64,000 nt of DNA, taken from the NCBI GenBank assembly GCA_025642065.1, contig JAODUP010000848.1, positions 62,001-126,000 on the forward strand. Direction: 5' to 3'. The stretch's first letter is position 1, and each line of letters opens with the position of its first letter. Source of the DNA: Paralvinella palmiformis. Its lineage: Eukaryota > Annelida > Polychaeta > Terebellida > Alvinellidae. Position numbers and translations under genes: made by a program. This document shows positions 1-12,985 of this stretch, piece by piece. The notes below the pieces were generated by a model. The model was given only the letters and a program-made list of their open reading frames with translations, did no database searches and was not told the DNA's origin.

Positions 1-1
1 A

Positions 2-31
2 GTTAAGGCTACGTTTGCAGCCAGCCTTAAC
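2..31. repeat. short inverted repeat (hairpin)
   Basis: GTTAAGGCT at 2-10 is the exact reverse complement of AGCCTTAAC at 23-31, with a 12-nt loop. The function is unknown and the match may be chance. Confidence 0.4.
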
Positions 32-525
32 ATTAGGGTCAGAGTTGAGGGGTGATCCTCTTATGTTTGGTGAGAAAGCCAGTCAAGCTCCATATAAGGA
101 TAAATGACAATGCGAACAAATAGAGCGTCAGATCACACAAATCAGAAATGCATGCCTAGAAAACATGGGTTAAGGCTATCTAAATGTAAGGACAGCAAAC
201 TACTACTTCAGCAGAAGTCACCGGAAAAAGTCAATTAAGTTAATTAAAACAAAGAAATTAGAAATACATTATGATCTTCAACAAGATCAGACTGACCACC
301 TCACACAGGATAAGAGAGTCTTTCAGGATACACTACCATCACACAAAAGTCATAAAAATCAGGCATACTGGAGATATCACACACACACACACACACCAAT
401 GTGCTAATTTGCACCAAGAAAGCAATTCTTTATACATATATGGTATTCACAACATGTTCAGAAATATAAAGGAGCCATTTTTGTATTTTGGCTTGGAGAC
501 TTTTTTGCCATTAACAAATACGCAC

Positions 526-589
526 AGTGAAGCAATATTCTATCACTGTAGCCCACCAAATATTATAGTGTGTGTGTGTGTGTGTGTGT

Positions 590-680
<91 letters not shown>

Positions 681-713
681 TGAAGTAATATTCTATCACT
701 GTAGCCCAGATAA

Positions 714-767
<54 letters not shown>

Positions 768-793
768 GTGTGTGTGTGTTCTTCTGCCCCCCC

Positions 794-843
<50 letters not shown>

Positions 844-848
844 TATAA
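526..848. repeat. compound microsatellite with a duplicated spacer
   Basis: The tract runs (TG)n, (TC)n, (TA)n, then (TA)n, (TG)n, a C run, (TC)n and (TA)n. Two near-identical spacers of about 30 nt, at 527-556 and 677-707 (both read CAGTGAAG then ATATTCTATCACTG), precede the two halves. The whole block therefore looks like one tandem duplication of unique DNA plus microsatellite. Long open frames across it on both strands encode only dipeptide repeats and are not genes. Confidence 0.85.
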
Positions 849-1189
849 TCACACGCTACACTAGAGCCGACTTCCTGGATATGACTGTAGGGTGAATATT
901 AGAGACTTACTCAGGGACTTAGGGTCTGGTCTGGTCATCATGGATATGAATGCTGTCAGGCTGGTGGCTCAAATGTGACCTTGACTATGAGTAATGGCAA
1001 CACCAGTGAGATAATTAGGCTGGCAATCAGGAACAGAAGATGGTCAGTTTGTTACATCTGTCCAGGCCTTTCCAGCAACGGATGTATCAGCTTGCCTGGA
1101 TATAATTATGAATAAATAGTTCTGTGCCACAAGGTTATTAATATAACAAATATTGACACCTTGCAGCAACTGTACAATTCAGAGCGTTA

Positions 1190-1545
1190 CCAGAATCACA
1201 AGAGCGCACCAATCATCGGATTTACCGCACCAATCCACAGACGAACTTCTAGCCACAGGACAACCCACAACCAATTACAGGAGCACCTGTACCGCAGAAC
1301 AAAGAAATCGCACGACAACCAATCACGGGACGACGTTACCAATTACAAACAACAAATCACACAAGAGGACCTGGGCAATGACGGAACAATCAATTACGGG
1401 TCCATCAATTACAAGACCAACAATTACAGAACACTCGATCACGGAAACGCTGCGTAACACACAGGGCCAACAATTACAGAATAATCAATTACAGAACAAC
1501 CACCACAGGACAACCCGGATCACACAGCATCTGGATCACTAAACA
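1190..1545. repeat. degenerate minisatellite, unit about 15-17 bp
   Basis: Many diverged copies of a motif like CAACAATTACAGAAC (variants CCAATCACGGGA, TCAATTACGGGT, TCAATTACAAGA) follow one another. Stops are rare in this composition, so a Thr/Asn/Gln-rich open frame of 129 codons exists, but its irregular repeats and lack of any recognisable domain argue against a gene. Confidence 0.7.
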
Positions 1546-1868
1546 ACCGAGAGAGAGAAAACAGTTACTATGTGCGAATCACAGACAGAAACATAATTAG
1601 CTCCATTGTGTCGGCATCATTTATTGCCAAGAATCTTGGCCACATCCAGCCCTGACACATTACTGACAAGAGAACAATGGGGCAAAAACCGTGAACATCG
1701 GACGGCCGCTGGAGATGAGTAATCTGAAGGGACGCTTCACATCAGCATTAGACTGCACACCAGCTTAACGCGTAGACAGGTAGCTAAGTGTTCTCGGTGA
1801 CACGGCCAGCTGACGTGACGGTCCTTAACCACTACCCCCTTCTCTCCCCCCCCGCCCCTCTTCTCTAG

Positions 1869-1971
1869 AGTCAACAAATGATGTCCGAGCAACCCGGACA
1901 CAGCTTACAATGGCAAGTGATTAGAGACGAGATGACCGGCTTGTTGCGCTTGACGACCAAATATACGACCC
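1869..1971 (+). CDS. candidate coding exon, function unknown
   Basis: A very strong polypyrimidine tract (1836-1866, nearly all C/T) ends in TCTCTAG at 1868 and is followed by 103 nt that are open in only one frame. They read SQQMMSEQPGH, then LQWQVIRDEMTGLLRL, then TTKYTT, and end at a consensus donor GTAAGT at 1972. It would enter in phase 0 and leave in phase 1. The local CpG content is higher than in surrounding DNA. I do not recognise the peptide, and no partner exon was found. If real, it lies on the opposite strand to the catulin intron that probably contains it. Confidence 0.35.
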
Positions 1972-2150
1972 GTAAGTAAGTGGTAACCGGCGTACAGTAC
2001 TAAGGATATCCTTAACACCAACAATTGTTCACGTTTTCTTTTACTCGCACACTTGAAGCGCTGACATTTAAAGAAGTGGCCCTGAAAGCAGCAATATCAA
2101 CAAACACCCCCCCACCCAAGCCTTCCGCCATTCCATAATTGCCTACTCAC

Positions 2151-2400
2151 ATCTACAATAGTAGTAGAACGGAGCTGTGATAATTATCTCACTTATATGG
2201 CTATCCCTCACACTAAATAGCCAGAATCCGGATGATGTGTCAGTCGCGACGCGGATCCGAGCCCGGATAAAGACGGCGTGGCCAGTCAGGGGGCAGCTGC
2301 CCGAAGTCAGAAAAGAACCATAAATTAAGTTCACGTTGCCAATGCCGTAAACCCGTCTGACATTTACCCCGGGGACAGCTCTTCGCCGGGATAACACGCT
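2151..2400 (-). other. CpG-rich open segment ending at a GTGAGT donor; possible non-coding or alternative exon
   Basis: On the minus strand 2400-2151 is open (about 82 codons, for example SCPLTGHAVFIRARIRV), is rich in CpG, and ends at donor GTGAGT (2150-2145) in phase 1. That phase does not fit the phase-0 junction of catulin exon 1, so it could serve that gene only as an untranslated or alternative exon. No homology is recognised. The 1.68-2.45 kb block as a whole may be a promoter or CpG island. Confidence 0.2.
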
Positions 2401-4057
2401 CTCATTATTGAGAGAGATCTATGATCAGTGCCAAGGGGACACCAGGTCTGTATCAGTGCTATTTGTTTAAGAGTCTGTTGCTACGCCATTGGCATCCAGC
2501 ATATGGAATACAGAGAGCCAGGGCAGGGAGAATGCCGCCAGTTCGCCATCAACCGTTGAGGCCTCGGACAAGGCAAAGAATTGCCAAATGAAGCAGTGAT
2601 CCACGGCGTATTATTTATCCGCCTCGTCCACTTCCCATTCTTTGCCGCGAGGGACTTGCATTGGAAAAATCAGTAAATACATTCACAACCAACGAGACGA
2701 ATAATCCAGTTCCGCTGACCATTTGACAGCAAAAAATACTCCTTGGCATTATCGAACCATTTTAATGAGGGAAACAATTGTCCACTTCTGATTCATCTTG
2801 TTCAACAACCATTTGTTAACAAGATCACGAATTAAGATAGTCTGGATCGGTACTGAAACGAAAACAGTGTCATTAATTTGATGCCAAAATGACGCCACAC
2901 CACATCACACTCTGAGCCAGTAGAACTAGCTTCGCTTTCATTTGGAGCCTCGCAGTAACGCCGACACTTCAATTTATGGACTGCACTCTAGATGTCGGAA
3001 TCAGACGCGCTGGCATTGATCTGACTGGAGTTGACCACTTTTTATTTATTTTCCTCAATCATCATATCTATTTCATCCAACCACAAATCTACAAATATAT
3101 TAACGCTAACTGACATCCGTCACAAGCAGATATTTTTAACACTATAACCATCAATTATAGTCACATTTATATCTGTCCTAATATTTCTATTGTTGTCTTA
3201 GCAGTAAACAGGAATACTTCATGAATTATGATTACTTTTAAACATAAACATGTAAATACAATACACCAAAACATTTACACACTAATGTTTAACATTTCTC
3301 ATTTAACTTCAGCTGAATTATTTACCAAAAAAAATGTGTTGGTTATGATGGTCAGCTTTTGTGATCATCATCATTATCAGCAAGGTTAAGCTAAAAGGAC
3401 GGAGCAATCTCCATAGGCAATAAGGCCAGATGAAAGACAAAACATCTATCTGGCCCAGATTAACACCTAGGGGAGTTGTACAGGTATGTTCACAACATGG
3501 ATCTTGTTGTTATCTTATCACTTTTATAATTAAAAATGTCAGTCCAGTTTCCCCCAGAAACGGTGAACTCAGAGAGGTTCACATTGTAACCTTAGTCAGG
3601 GACCTATAATATTGTTTGGGGGAGGCGCCTTTTCATGAGGTTCCTGTTACACGGTTAATTGAATCACTTCTCCCAGAGCTAAGTGGCAGGTCATGGAGCT
3701 GGTTATTGAGACAATGACAATTTAAGCTAGATAACAGTGAGACAAAAGCATCTTCTATAAATCATAATGGCATCTACAAGTTGATAACGTATCAGAATTT
3801 ACAGGAACAGCAATGTGATAAGTATAATTAGCAAGTAGTGTCAAACTCCTGTAAATTACACCTTGTCTCCGCATGGCAGACAGACATGTTCAAGGCAGAG
3901 TGAAACATGTAAACAGACAAGTAGAAATACAAGCAGACAGGTAAACAAATTATCCTCATTAATCTTCACATTCCCATGAGCTGAGGTGGTAACCTGGATC
4001 CCAGATGGTACACATCTGCTAAGTTAATTCGGCATCCACACAAAATATAGTAGTGGA

Positions 4058-4114
4058 CGCACACACACACACACACACACACACGCACGGGCGTCCGCAA
4101 ACACACACACACAC
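4058..4114. repeat. (CA)n microsatellite, interrupted
   Basis: Two CA tracts are separated by a GC-richer spacer (CGCACGGGCGTCCG). Confidence 0.9.
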
Positions 4115-5244
4115 AAACTGAGCAGTAATCAAAGCTGTAGATAGCCATATACATGTACAACTAATATTAACACTTTACTCAACTTTCTTCCTCTAACTTA
4201 ATCCTGATAGATTATACAGGAGATAATCTGACTCAAGTTTATGCACTGAGAAGCCACATCCGGAGAATACTATTATTCATTGTATTAGTATTACAAGCAT
4301 CAGTGCATATCAAATGATGAGATGAAGGGAAGATAGTCGCAGATTGCTTACTAAATGGTCATAAGATGTCATGTGAAGAAAATATTACTTTCTTGGAAGA
4401 TGAGGATTAATGATGCCACTAAGTTACTATATCTACATTATCATCATCATAATAGCTATACTACCTCTTGGATTATCACCTTCATTAAATAATTACCTGA
4501 AGTCATTTAACATTACTCTATAATAAAGTGTGCCCGGTATTAATCTACTTTGACCTTAGCAAAGGTTAATCTCGAGTTAACCATTCCAGGTTGTCATTTT
4601 ATGTTCTTCAGTTTTCATGAGCTGTTTATGAACAATCAGTGAATTTTAAACTGCAGTTCTGGTACCCGGTATCACACAGCTATAAAATATGAAAATCTAT
4701 GGATGTTGTCCTACCAAATCACAGTTGACAGACATTACCATGTCAGCATACCAATGATGACACTAAACAATACAACCAAAACTAGCTGATTTTTTTGGGA
4801 ATTTAAGGTCGCTGTAGCTAGGTTTAAGTTAACTTCTACCAGGTTTCTGTATCAAGTGGGCGAGTTTCAGTGCCCCGATGAAAATCCCGGCTCACAGCAA
4901 GTCAAGATTAAATATTCTGCTCAGCTTCAAAGCCATATAACGAATTAATGAACAACTAAATTCGGAAGAAAAAACCCAAATATGTTCATCAACTATGTAG
5001 TGTGGCTATATCTTCAGAAATTTGGTGGCACATATTAGGTTAACAATTGAATTAAGATTTCTACAAGACGTACGTATATTTCTTATTTGTCTTGCCTTAA
5101 AGAAGTAATACCAGCTGTACAGTCATACCTGAAGGTTAATTTATATTGTAGTCTTTGGAAGACATTTAAATTTACCAAAAAAATCTGATACTGCAGATTG
5201 TCACAAATTAAGTACCTATATTAGAAACAAATCCTCCAAAATGA

Positions 5245-5412
5245 ATTGATGATTTACGACCACCTTTGTGCATAATTGGTAGGCTAAATGGGCCAAAGGT
5301 AATAAAGCGAAGTCAAAGAAACACCCTTCAGATATGCCAACGCCGAACTTCGAACTCATGTGGTAGTGGTGTGGGATCCAACGCGCTACGGTTAGACCAC
5401 TGAGGTGCCCCT
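5245..5412 (-). mobile_element. tRNA-derived SINE, family A, minus orientation
   Basis: Read on the minus strand it has the family A order: a tRNA-like head with A box (GGTCTAACCGTAG) and B box (GTTCGAAGTTC), the GGGCATATCTGAAGG-like body, and the tail TTTAGCCTACC, CACAAAGGTGG, CGTAAATCATC. It is diverged and has small indels. Confidence 0.85.
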
Positions 5413-5996
5413 AAGATGTTATTATCCAAAATGAATACATGAACTGCGTATAGATCTAGTATTACAATGTACATCTATCGATTATCATTGATCACTGATT
5501 TAAACACGTTTGCCACTTTTGACACATACACTGTTTAGAATGTCAGTAACAATCAGTGATAACAATCAGCAATGGATGGCAAGCGATTTTATAACTTTTA
5601 ATTATAAAAAGCAATTGGTGCAAGCCACTGGGTTTAAGCAAGCCCAAATTTTCAACGTTTTCATTCAGTCCATTATATGCCCTATGCTATATAAGAAGTA
5701 TTGTCGCATAAACCCTATGCTTGCCACATAATTCAGCTAGTTTAGAAAGAGACAAACTTGCTTTGGAGAGCCGACCAAAAAATCTATATAGCTAACTCTA
5801 GCTAGCTCACATCGTCTGAATTCAATTTAATAATAAGCTGGTTTTGTTTGGTAATGTTTAGTGTGATCGTTACTGTAGATCATAAAATATACAGTAACTG
5901 AACATATTTCAGCTACTGGTAATGATACCGTTTGAGTAACAGGTAGAATTATATCGATAATATTTTACCTAGGTGCCAGTCCATATCTCAGCTACA

Positions 5997-5998
<2 letters not shown>

Positions 5999-6042
<44 letters not shown>
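5999..6042. repeat. (TA)22 microsatellite
   Basis: A pure TA dinucleotide run. Confidence 0.95.
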
Positions 6043-6044
<2 letters not shown>

Positions 6045-6399
6045 ACCTCAGCAATGTAACTAATAACCAGGTACATGTATCATTATAATCGTTATCATGT
6101 ACTAAGTGTCGGCTGCCGACACTAAATCGTCCTATTTTCATATACAGCAGCATGTATTGATCTTTCAGCTACTGGCAGATCCCATTTCTTCCACAAACTT
6201 TGTACCATAATAAACTTAACCGATCACACACATATTAATGTCGGTTTATTTTAGACAAGTTGTAATGGAGATACGAGTGTATTAACTGGAGACAACTTCT
6301 ATAAAGATTTTTTTAAATATGATTCACTGGTCTGGACCAAGAATTCTCACAGTTATCGGAGTGCTTTATCGCAAGACATCCTACATCTGTGTTCCCTGA

Positions 6400-6860
6400 G
6401 TGACGCTGAATGTTAGACATCAAAATATCTCCCAACATCTGAATTTCCTACATGTACATTTGAGTCTCCTATACCTGCCAAATCTGTGCCTGAATGTTAA
6501 ACACCTGAATATTCTACACGTGAATTTCCAAAAACTGAAAATTCTCAAACTTCACCTCTGACACATCAGTCACGAAGCTCCACAATTGTGAATGATATCA
6601 ATCTGACAGCTCTTTATTTTAACACCTGATAGCTGAATGTTCTAACTATGTGAGTATATTATATTTGAAATATTCGTCCTGCCTTTATGTTCTCTACACC
6701 TGGTTGATCCAGACTTGAATCGCAAAAGCTGATCGTTCTACATTTTTAACCCCCGGAGTTCAATGCCGAAGATTCTATAATCTTTGGATCTCCAACACTG
6801 GAATATTCAACCCAATGAATTGTTAACATCCCTGGAATGTTTTCCCATCTGAACATACAC
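6400..6860. repeat. degenerate interspersed motif array (CTGAAT..TTCTACAC)
   Basis: At least a dozen loose copies of a 17-20 bp motif resembling ACACCTGAATATTCTACAC recur here. Examples are CATCTGAATTTCCTACATG, CCTGAATATTCTACACG and GCTGAATGTTCTAAC. It looks like a very old minisatellite. No gene is seen. Confidence 0.5.
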
Positions 6861-8272
6861 TACCGGATAACCATCTTAGAATAGTAGACAGGATGATTTA
6901 CAGCCAGGAAGCCACAAACAGTTCTGCTGAGGACTCACTCAGACGCCAACTGAAGCTGAGGCTCAGAGTGGCCTGAGAAGTAAGCAAGAGAAGCTGGCAC
7001 GGTTCCTCAGGAGACCCCCATCAGCAATAACCAAAGGATGGACAGGGATAGAGAGAGAGCAAATTATAGTATTCCCACTGTCTAAGAAAAGCTGAATAAA
7101 ATGCATATATTTCGCATGGATTCACTCTGACCAGGGCACGATAGGAATGATAAAACCTATATATATCTACACAGACTATGGAGGAAAGATATGAACAACC
7201 AAAAGGGCAGCTGCCAGGCACACATTTAGACAGGGAAGCAATTTATCGGCACGGCAATCATATTTATGTTGAGTGAGATGCAAAAGTAATTATGGAGATT
7301 CTTATATAACATTATCAGTAGAGAAAGAGAGAGAGAGAGTCAGTCCAAGTTAAATGCTGTGATGGTTACCGGAGGAAAGCAGTGTCTTGGGTACTCAGTA
7401 ACTGCCGGGAAAGGCTCAGCCAGCCCCTGGCATAAAACGAGTTACCACAGACCACCATTAGTGGACCATTAATGTAATGATTACAGGAGAAAGAAGCAAA
7501 CATTATAAGATTCGTTATCGGCATAATAGAGGCCAGAGAACATACCAATGCAGATAATTCTTGTTTATCCGATTATCTGAGTATAGATAAATCATAAAAC
7601 TTTACAGCTAGTTACAGCATTACTGGGGCGCAGCTTCCCACAAAAAGACATTACATAAAAAATCTTCTTGCCTCCGTATTGAATAGATAAGAAATGTGAG
7701 AACCAACTAGATATACGCAAGACATTTATCACGGAGTTCACAATCTACCCCCCCCCCACTACTTTACGGTATTACGATCGACTCATTTTCTTAGTTACGG
7801 CGCCCTGAGTGTGTTTAATTCAGATTTTTTACTCATTCCGTCGTTTTTTTTTGGTCTGCAGCTAATTTTTCCCCCGAGAACAAGTACATGACATCCCTGT
7901 GCATCTGAAAGCTGCTAATTATTTCCTAAATTAACCATCGATAAAGGTCACATTTATAGCAGAAAGTTAAGTATTAAAGTGAAATTAGACTCTCCTCAAA
8001 AGGTTTTTCAGATTTATACAATCATAGAAAAAACACATTTCTGTTTGGTGCTCACGTGTAAAAGAAACTTTATGCGTAAAGTGTAAATGTCCAGTCATCA
8101 TTGTGAGCCAATTAGCCAGCGAATAAATATGTCCCAAATATGTAAAAGAGTAAAGGAACCCCACCCCCTCACCCAGTTGAAACAATGAGGAACAAATAAA
8201 AGAGCAAACAGATAACTTCACCTCCTGAGTGACCCTTCTTTAATATCACAATGTTAGAAACAATGACGTGCC

Positions 8273-8286
8273 AATGCCATGGTAAC
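8273..8286. promoter_or_regulatory. RFX X-box-like palindrome in the catulin intron
   Basis: AATGCCATGGTAAC matches 12 of 14 positions of the RFX X-box consensus GTTRCCATGGYAAC. No exon is recognised nearby. It may be an intronic enhancer element or chance. Confidence 0.3.
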
Positions 8287-10432
8287 AAAAAATGTATGTT
8301 TTAAAGTATAATATAGATTGATGACACCAAACCGTTTTACATACTTCACAATACATCATATCCTAGTGACACGTGACCTTAAAGTGATAGAAATAGTCAG
8401 ACTCATAACTGATGAAGTATTCTATCACATCATTTGTCCTCTTCGCTTCACTAACTGCTTTTCCACTGAAGCTAACTTTTAAATAATTCATGGTCCCATG
8501 CTGAACCAACTGATATCAGTAACATATCATAATTATGTTTAATGATATTAATCTTAACCAATACATGAAATAAAACAGAATATTTTAACAGATAATATAA
8601 TTTTTGGAAAATCCTGTGCATTACTCAATCTGCTTTATGGAGCATTATTTTTAAATTTATACCAGACAACTGTACAAGTTGTACACCAAACGACTTAATC
8701 AAATAGTTAATCAATGTCAAGTTGCTTTGACAGTTTTTTTATAAGAACTATAATTGGCCAAATAATTATAACGCACGGTAGGATACATGATATAACATTA
8801 AGTTCGCAGACACACAAACACACACAATACAAAGAGGACAAAAAATATTTAATAGCCGACCATCATCACTCAAGGGAATATTAATAAATGTATTCAAACT
8901 AAGTTGTCATACCACATACTTAGGATATCCAGACAAACAAAGGGCATGAAATATTATGTCTGACCTAAATACAACATTATATCTCTGTTTAACACATAAC
9001 AACAGTAACACTAACAGCATGACTCAAGGGGAAAGTCATTGAAAAAGTCAAAACTGACCCCCACCCCTCACACACACACAAACTTCAACAGAAAAAGATA
9101 AGCAAACAAACAGATCACTACAAATTCTGGTATAATTCTTAATACAATAAATGTACCTATATAGTGCACTTAATGCAAAGCAACGTTAATAGCTTAAGAG
9201 ACATTAACATTGCCAAATTTGACTGGTTCTGTAACTGATCAAGTACATGGTAATTTTAAAGTCAGAATTACTTTATGGCCAGACCTGAACATTGACAACA
9301 AAGGATAGTAATAAAAATATCAGCACAAATCAGATATGTATATGATCTGCAATACATTGATCAGCAGATTATGTCCCTGGCTTATTGATCTGTTTCATCT
9401 GTTGTTTGTCTGGAAAAATATATGTTTAGCTTAACCTTTCCAGTGACTTTTCACTTACATGATTCTAAAGATCCCACTCCAATCCCCAGTAACTGAGCCC
9501 TGGATGCCAAGTGATGCATCCTAACGTTAGAGTAAGAGAGAGGTGCCGGCCTTTTCTTATTTACAATCTCTAAGCTAATAACCGGGACATTTAAATCTGT
9601 AAATCAAAACAAAAGGTGTGCCTTCCTGCCATAAACGTAACCATACCTGCAGCTGGCTGACTACAACAAAGGACAAAGCTAATCACTGAAGACCAAAACC
9701 ACAACCAAGCAGATAACATTACAGAGTATGGATTTTGTCCAACTTACAATAACATAGCGTCCTAGTAGGCTATTGTATATATATAGCCATCAATAATTGA
9801 CCAGAGCCTGTTATGATACATGTATAGTCATGTAAGATGGCAATTGAGAGAGACATAGCAGGCAGACAGCTCAGAGAGGCTCAGTAGCTGACAGCTGAAT
9901 AACAGACAGTCAGTTAACAGGGGAGACATATATATATATATATATATATATACTAGGTTGGAGATATGGGCGGTGGCTTATACACTTACTTCTTGGTTAT
10001 GAACATTATTAGTGATGGCTGATATCCGGAAAGATGTTTATTAATGCCTGAGTGTGTGCGCGCGCGTGCTTGCACGCATTAGCAGTATGTAAAATTAGTA
10101 ACTGGTACAGGAAGACAGTAGCTGAAGAAGAATTTCTATGCTGACAGATGGGTGTGTTTATGACAAGCAGCATGCAGCATTTATATTACATTCTAAATGC
10201 ACATTGTTAAGTAGCAGATTATCCGGATGCCTATAATATATTAATCAAACTTGAACAATGTTACATGAGCAACTACGTATAGCATAATGATATGTTAGAT
10301 AAGAGGCATGCAATTATAATAAGGTAATATGCACATCGCCATACAAAGGGAATGTTAGATTGATCAAGCATCTAATCTTAAGTGTGGTTGATTCGTAATG
10401 TTACTATCCTATTAAAGAAGTAATTTAAATCT

Positions 10433-11074
10433 ATGTCTTTCCAGTCAGTGTTCCAAACCGTTGTCATTTACCAACTTGGACGTTTTTGCTGCACATTTCT
10501 TGAACATTCAGAAGGCGCCTGTAGATTGTACAACGAACACCGAATTCTTATCAACATCACAGGTATTCTCTTCCGGAATAATTTCAGACTAAAGCTATTA
10601 TCGCACAAAGAGAGAGATCGCAGAAATGCCATATGGCTGGGTTACGGCATTCTGGAAGATAAACAATGGGGAAGCCACACGGTCATGTTTCCCTTATTCT
10701 GAACGAAGCCAATAACCTGTACAGATGGATAACAGTAAGAAAACCGGAGTGGATCCAGTCACTACACGGTTCAATTCTTCTCCCTGCGTTTGCCGTGATG
10801 GCTTCCAGCTCTCAGCTGATCAACAGGCTCTATTTAATAACAAGCAGCGATCACAGAGAGATCTATCACAGATTTCCTCCTGCCAGTCACAATGTCTTCC
10901 ACATACAGAGAACCCGTATATGTCCAACTACACAGCCCATATCCAGCCGCTGACAAACATCTTCCAGATAAATGGTTGCCTCAACACTTATCACATCCCA
11001 TCAATGCCCTGGCACTTCAATCAGTTATTCAATCAGTTATACTTCAACCAGTTATGTTTCAACAAATAACATGA
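10433..11074 (+). other. stop-poor stretch, no gene recognised
   Basis: Several overlapping frames of 60-114 codons are open in different phases. None carries a recognisable domain, and the last part is made of short direct repeats (CAATCAGTTATTC, then CAATCAGTTATAC, then CAACCAGTTATGT at 11018-11056). I interpret this as low-complexity composition rather than coding sequence. Confidence 0.4.
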
Positions 11075-11319
11075 TGATGAACACACCAAATTTGGCAACT
11101 TTGTTTTAACTTCGCATAGCTACCAAAATTCATCATATCGATACCATTTTGACCATTCATGTTGACCAGCTAATTACGATGGAGCATCTTAAGCAAATAT
11201 GTCAACAAATCAACATATATACGAATCTATAAATGGAACTATTAACTTTATGAACCCTAGAACTTGTATAATGTTCTAAGATGTACTGAACTGTGAAACA
11301 GAATAACTATTTGTACAAC

Positions 11320-11640
11320 GAACCTGTGTGGATTGGTATGCCATTAAAGACATTGTTAAATGTACAAGACCTCAGATACACAGGTATCACTGGAATGTGA
11401 ACTCTGACCTAGATATTTGCATTACAGTGTTGAATATGCTACACTGCTGGAGATTAAAAACCGACTTATTCCAAAAAGCTTATAAATAATTATAACTCTG
11501 GTCTCATTGTGTAATTAATCAGTGTTTTGAAAAGTAATATCGTCTTCATTTGTTAACCTATTGCCTTTTTTATTAGTGCTTAATGAAACATTTTACGCGT
11601 TTGTAAAAGCGCACATTTATTATTATCATTAATGGGTGAT
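11320..11640 (+). mobile_element. decayed 3' fragment of a CR1/L2-type LINE
   Basis: Nucleotides near 11322-11345 (ACCTGTGTGGATTGG) match the EYLCEL segment of the better copy at 51.2 kb. Those near 11455-11485 encode an LKTDLFQKAY-like motif, matching LKTHLFKVAF. A terminal region with TTATTATTATCATTA follows at about 11617. Frames are broken, so this is a dead fragment. Confidence 0.6.
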
Positions 11641-12904
11641 GAACGGTCAATACTTTTAGCTGACACTAAATATTAGCATTTATTAACAACAAGCATCCAC
11701 CTGCAACAATTATACAGTTAATAAGACCACAGGAAAGCTCTAAGCTTAATAATGGCCAGCTGAAGTCACCTCAGTGACCAAACAATTATACCCCAACACA
11801 AGATATGACACTTTTATAACACGCTATCATTATGATTGTTAATAACAAGGATCAGCTTGCTTTATATGGATCAATGGACAGTAAACAACAGATACAGCGG
11901 TATCAACCGTATACCATATCAGACTCCAAGCTTTATTTCTATACATTGAAGACGATTCGCCATTTCCACCAGTACCTGGACAGCTTGGTTTTCAGACTAA
12001 CGGTACCTGAGCATCCTCCCACTCACTTAACTGTGTGAGGGCTGGCCAACAGGTGCCTTTTGTTGGCTCTCTCTCACTCTCAATCTGACTGACTTTCCCT
12101 AAATAATCAGCTACTATAATTTCAGATAGTGCTTAGAATGCCAATGCCAAAAAGAAGTAAAAAGTGGGTAAAAATATCCCCAGTTATCTATAGGCGTGTG
12201 TGTGTGTATATATATTGTGTGTGTGTAGTTCTACACCAGTAGAAAATATGTGTCAGCTATGTCACGTCACCGGCAGTTGTAAAGCACCTTGTTATTATTC
12301 TCAACTGAGCTGAGCAATAACGATCACTACTCGATACATTCCGGCAGATCCACGCATTCGAGCCTTTTTCTATCACCTCTGAGGTAGTGTTATTATTAGC
12401 CCCGTGCTGTGCCATTGTGAAATTTAACATCATTCCATCAAGTAGCAATCAGCACGAGCTAAAAAAAAACAGGCAACGTTTCAGCCAAACATGAAAATGG
12501 CGAACGTGAAAAAGCACAAGAAAAATCGGATGCATCATACTGCATTTACCAAAGTGCTTCGCTGTGGCACTGTGAGCACTCAACAATCACCAAAACACAG
12601 CTTAAGAGGCCAAGCACTGAGCCAGGCAAACCATTAAAATCACATCCAGTCATGGAACAAGCTCAGAACTTAAGTTGGAAATGTAGTTCATTGAAAATTT
12701 ATGGTATTTCAAATCAGTATAATTCACTAAAGGAATAAGAATCTCATCTTCAATTTCATCAATCAATCAATTTCCAAAATTTTATGTTCTCATACTGTTT
12801 CCCTTGAGTCTAACTTCTCTCATCACTGATGCTCAAAACAACTTCCTCTTGCTGTCAAACTACCAGCTGATTGACAGCTAAATTGGGTTGGAATAACAAT
12901 CATG

Positions 12905-12985
12905 ATGGTTTTAAAAAAATCTGATTTATTTGATTAAAATCACTTTTTTTATTTAAATTGATTTTTTAAATTCTGGCCACAAGTC
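12905..12985. mobile_element. possible MITE end of the AAATC/GATTT type
   Basis: Alternating GATTT/AAATC blocks (AATCTGATTTATTTGATT, AAATTGATTTTTTAAATTC) resemble the ends of small non-autonomous DNA transposons seen in many animal genomes. A similar inverted AT-rich block (GAATCAAATAATAAAATTAG) lies near 13548. Boundaries and target duplications were not resolved. Confidence 0.3.

Noticed and set aside
271..852. Long frames on both strands through 0.27-0.85 kb
   Set aside because: They run through compound dinucleotide repeats and encode [10 protein letters not shown] and similar dipeptides.
12257..12448. Minus-strand frame MAQHGANNNTTSEVIEKG
   Set aside because: No recognised domain, only a weak donor (GTGACG) and no phase support for a catulin alternative exon.
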